DNA of 44,865 nt, taken from contig NZ_JACHXN010000033.1 of NCBI RefSeq assembly GCF_014192095.1, forward strand, positions 1 to 44,865. The letters run 5' to 3'. Of the stretch, positions 42,853-44,865 are shown piece by piece. How positions within the stretch are numbered: position 1 is the stretch's first letter; every line of letters starts with the position of its first letter. Below the pieces are notes generated by a model that was not told the DNA's origin, searched no databases, and saw only the letters and a list, made by a program, of their open reading frames with translations. The DNA is from Phyllobacterium trifolii (GTDB lineage: Bacteria; Pseudomonadota; Alphaproteobacteria; Rhizobiales; Rhizobiaceae). The position numbers and the translations under genes were made by a program.

Positions 42853-44485
42853 GGTTAACGATCATCTGGTCGAAGTCCGCAATCTCAGTGTCGATTTCCA
42901 CACCAGGGACGGAACCGTGCCAGCGGTGCAGGATGTGAGCTGGTACGTCAATCGCGGTGAAACACTGGCAATCCTCGGTGAAAGCGGTTCGGGCAAGAGT
43001 GTCAGTTCGTCGGCGCTGATGGGATTGATTGATATGCCGCCCGGCAGGATCACTTCCGGCGAAGTGCTCTACCGCGGCGAAAACCTGTTGAACGCGACCC
43101 CGGAGAGGCAGCGCGAAATCAACGGCTCGAAGATCGCGATGGTATTCCAGGACACGCTGGCCGCCTTCAATCCAGTTTACCAGATCGGCTGGCAGGTGGC
43201 CGAGACACTTCGCTCGCATGGGGTCCCCAAGAAGGTCGCGGACGTGAAGGCACTCGAACTTCTAGAACGTGTCGGCATCCCCAATGCGTCCGGTCGCTTT
43301 TTTGACTATCCACACCAGTTTTCGGGCGGCCAGCGCCAGCGCATCATGATCGCTATGGCCATTGCCCTCAATCCCGATCTCCTGATCGCTGACGAGCCAA
43401 CCACGGCACTCGACGTGACGGTACAGGCGAAGATCCTCCGCCTATTGAAGGAGTTGCAACGCGAAAGAGGAATGGGTCTGCTCTTGATCACACATGATCT
43501 CGGCATCGTTGCCGGCATCGCTGACCGCGTAGCAATCATGCAGGGCGGCAAGATTGTGGAGACCGGAACGGTCAGGCAAGTGTTCGAAACGCCGCAACAT
43601 CCCTACACCCACCGATTGTTTGATGCTGTCCCGGGACGACGGGTTGTATCCGAGACGGCGCGAACACTGGTCGAGCAACCCCTTTTGATCGTCCAGGATC
43701 TGTCGAAAGAATATTTAAGTCCCGCGCGACTGTTCAGTCGCGGCGCAACGGCCGCACCCGTGCTTGCCCTGAACAAAGTTTCGTTCAAGCTGGAACGAGG
43801 GGAGACGCTTGGCATTGTTGGCGAATCCGGTTCCGGAAAGTCTACTCTGGCGCGAACACTGATTGGCTTGGAAACGGCAACGGGTGGAGGCGCTTCATAT
43901 CGTGGCCATGATCTGCTCAACAGAACACCAGCCGGATTGAACCAGGTACGGCGCCAGATCCAAATGGTGTTTCAGGACCCGACCGCCTCCCTTAATCCCC
44001 GGATGAGTGTGAGGGAGATCATATCCGAACCCTGGGCGATCCATGACGATGTGGTACCGCGCAACAAATGGGATACCCGTGTGCGCGATCTTCTGGAGCA
44101 AGTTGGCTTGCAAAGAGACCATGCAGACAGGTATCCGCATCAGTTTTCGGGCGGGCAGCGTCAGCGGATCGCTATCGCACGTGCGTTGGCATTGCAGCCA
44201 GAAATCATCATCTTCGATGAGGCGGTGTCCTCGCTCGATGTCTCCGTTCAAGCGCAAGTGATAGAACTGCTTAAGAGCCTCAAGGATGATTACAATTTGT
44301 CCTATCTGTTCATTGCCCACGACCTGCCGGTGGTCAGGAGCTTTGCCGATCGGGTGTTGGTCATGCATAGGGGCGCAATCGTAGAGCAGGGGACAAGCAG
44401 GGAGATTTTCAACAATCCTAAGCATGACTACACAAGGGAACTTCTGCAATCCGACCCGGCTTTGAACGTTCATGCCGCGATATAA
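42845..44485 (+). CDS. ABC transporter ATPase, fused DppD-DppF type
   Basis: This 546-residue protein carries two complete ATPase domains in one chain. Domain 1 has Walker A GESGSGKSV near residue 46, signature FSGGQRQR and Walker B LLIADEPTTALD. Domain 2 has Walker A GESGSGKST near residue 333, signature FSGGQRQR and Walker B IIIFDEAVSSLD, where the usual DEP is DEA. Each domain ends with the oligopeptide-type tail HPYTHRL or HDYTREL. In many peptide importers these are two genes; here they are fused, as in GsiA-like systems. It is the last transport gene of the operon. Confidence 0.92.
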   Translation: MIEVNDHLVEVRNLSVDFHTRDGTVPAVQDVSWYVNRGETLAILGESGSGKSVSSSALMGLIDMPPGRITSGEVLYRGENLLNATPERQREINGSKIAMVFQDTLAAFNPVYQIGWQVAETLRSHGVPKKVADVKALELLERVGIPNASGRFFDYPHQFSGGQRQRIMIAMAIALNPDLLIADEPTTALDVTVQAKILRLLKELQRERGMGLLLITHDLGIVAGIADRVAIMQGGKIVETGTVRQVFETPQHPYTHRLFDAVPGRRVVSETARTLVEQPLLIVQDLSKEYLSPARLFSRGATAAPVLALNKVSFKLERGETLGIVGESGSGKSTLARTLIGLETATGGGASYRGHDLLNRTPAGLNQVRRQIQMVFQDPTASLNPRMSVREIISEPWAIHDDVVPRNKWDTRVRDLLEQVGLQRDHADRYPHQFSGGQRQRIAIARALALQPEIIIFDEAVSSLDVSVQAQVIELLKSLKDDYNLSYLFIAHDLPVVRSFADRVLVMHRGAIVEQGTSREIFNNPKHDYTRELLQSDPALNVHAAI

Positions 44486-44547
44486 TTGCTGGGATCTGAG
44501 GGCGTATTCGATGGTTGGATGCTTGCTCTGCAGGAGAAGGAGTCTCC

Positions 44548-44865
44548 ATGTCCGGACTGTTGATGCCGAAAGCTGAGGACGCAACCATGTCGCGCCGTTC
44601 GGACATCGTTACGGCGCTGCGGGCAATAGTTCCGGGCGAGGGCGTCGTCGACGCCACCAATGCGATGCGGGTATTTGAGTCGGATGCTCTGACCGCCTAT
44701 CGCCAACTGCCGCTGGTGGTGGTCCTGCCGCAAACTGTGGCGCAGGTTTCACGCGTCCTCAAATATTGCCACGAGAACAATGTAAAGGTCGTGCCGCGGG
44801 GCTCTGGAACGTCACTGTCTGGTGGCGCTCTGCCGCTCGAAGACGCGGTATTGCTGGTCATGTCG
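44548..44865 (+). CDS. glcD: FAD-linked oxidase, glycolate oxidase subunit GlcD-like, N-terminal part cut by window edge
   Basis: The first 106 residues are present, starting at ATG 44548 behind GGAGAAGGAG. They match the start of the GlcD FAD-binding (PCMH) domain: ESDALTAYRQLPLVVVLPQT, VSRVLKYCHENNVKVVPRGS and GTSLSGGALPLEDAV. GlcD oxidises glycolate or D-lactate; related proteins oxidise other D-2-hydroxyacids. It follows the ATPase gene by 62 bases and probably belongs to the same operon, which fits a hydroxyacid released from the imported compound. glcE and glcF would be expected beyond the edge. Confidence 0.85.
   Translation, partial: MSGLLMPKAEDATMSRRSDIVTALRAIVPGEGVVDATNAMRVFESDALTAYRQLPLVVVLPQTVAQVSRVLKYCHENNVKVVPRGSGTSLSGGALPLEDAVLLVMS

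Noticed and set aside
1..44865. CRISPR arrays, tRNA or rRNA genes, complete insertion sequences, replication origin
   Set aside because: No regularly spaced repeats, no tRNA-like cloverleaf or rRNA sequence, and only fragments of transposases were seen on reading both strands.

Overview
The window looks like accessory, metabolically dense DNA of an alphaproteobacterium, most likely a Hyphomicrobiales (rhizobium / Ochrobactrum-Brucella-like) chromosome, chromid or large plasmid. This rests on the gene families (many LysR regulators, ACS-type MFS carriers, tartrate-type genes, paoABC, membrane PQQ dehydrogenase, peptide-type ABC importers) and on rhizobial-style insertion-sequence relics; no rRNA, tRNA or housekeeping gene is present to fix the taxon.

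Region 1 (1-12021) is the most interesting. A minus-strand set encodes an ECF transporter of the YkoE/YkoD/YkoC type (S, fused double ATPase, T), directly followed by a ring-opening amidohydrolase of the cyanuric acid hydrolase/barbiturase family that runs off the left edge. A class V aminotransferase lies upstream on the same strand. A divergent FCD-type GntR regulator is followed by a second, complete ring-opening amidohydrolase, an FAD monooxygenase, an amidase-signature hydrolase, a short-chain dehydrogenase and an NAD-dependent epimerase-like protein, the last four with overlapping ends. Together they read as an uptake and catabolic system for an N-heterocycle, with hydroxylation, imide ring opening, amide cleavage and processing of the residue. 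The substrate is not known to me. TTGCAT-type inverted half-sites flank the regulator and precede the transporter.

Region 2 (12022-17217) is a scarred zone: an IS481-type transposase relic, a piece of a SsuC/TauC-like permease, an intact LysR / MFS / HD-hydrolase group, then decayed fragments of an SDR and a class II aldolase, ending in a strong hairpin.

Region 3 (17218-29782) is a co-directional minus-strand redox block: LysR regulator, two aldo/keto reductases, FMN reductase, membrane PQQ glucose-type dehydrogenase, a beta-hydroxyacid dehydrogenase, paoA-paoB-paoC (exported molybdenum aldehyde oxidoreductase), and a third aldo/keto reductase. It appears devoted to oxidation and reduction of aldehydes, sugars and 2-oxo compounds.

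Region 4 (30023-33483) resembles the ttuA-ttuB-ttuC tartrate utilisation genes: LysR regulator divergent from an MFS carrier and a tartrate/D-malate dehydrogenase, with a perfect palindrome between them. It is followed by transposase and enolase-superfamily debris (33484-33850).

Region 5 (34128-44865) has a D-2-hydroxyacid dehydrogenase, two tandem overlapping LysR paralogues, and a divergent run made of an enolase-superfamily dehydratase, a family 5 solute-binding protein, a cytoplasmic TolB-like beta-propeller protein, two peptide-type permeases, a fused double ATPase and the start of a glcD-like FAD oxidase. This looks like import and catabolism of a sugar-acid-containing or related hydroxyacid compound.
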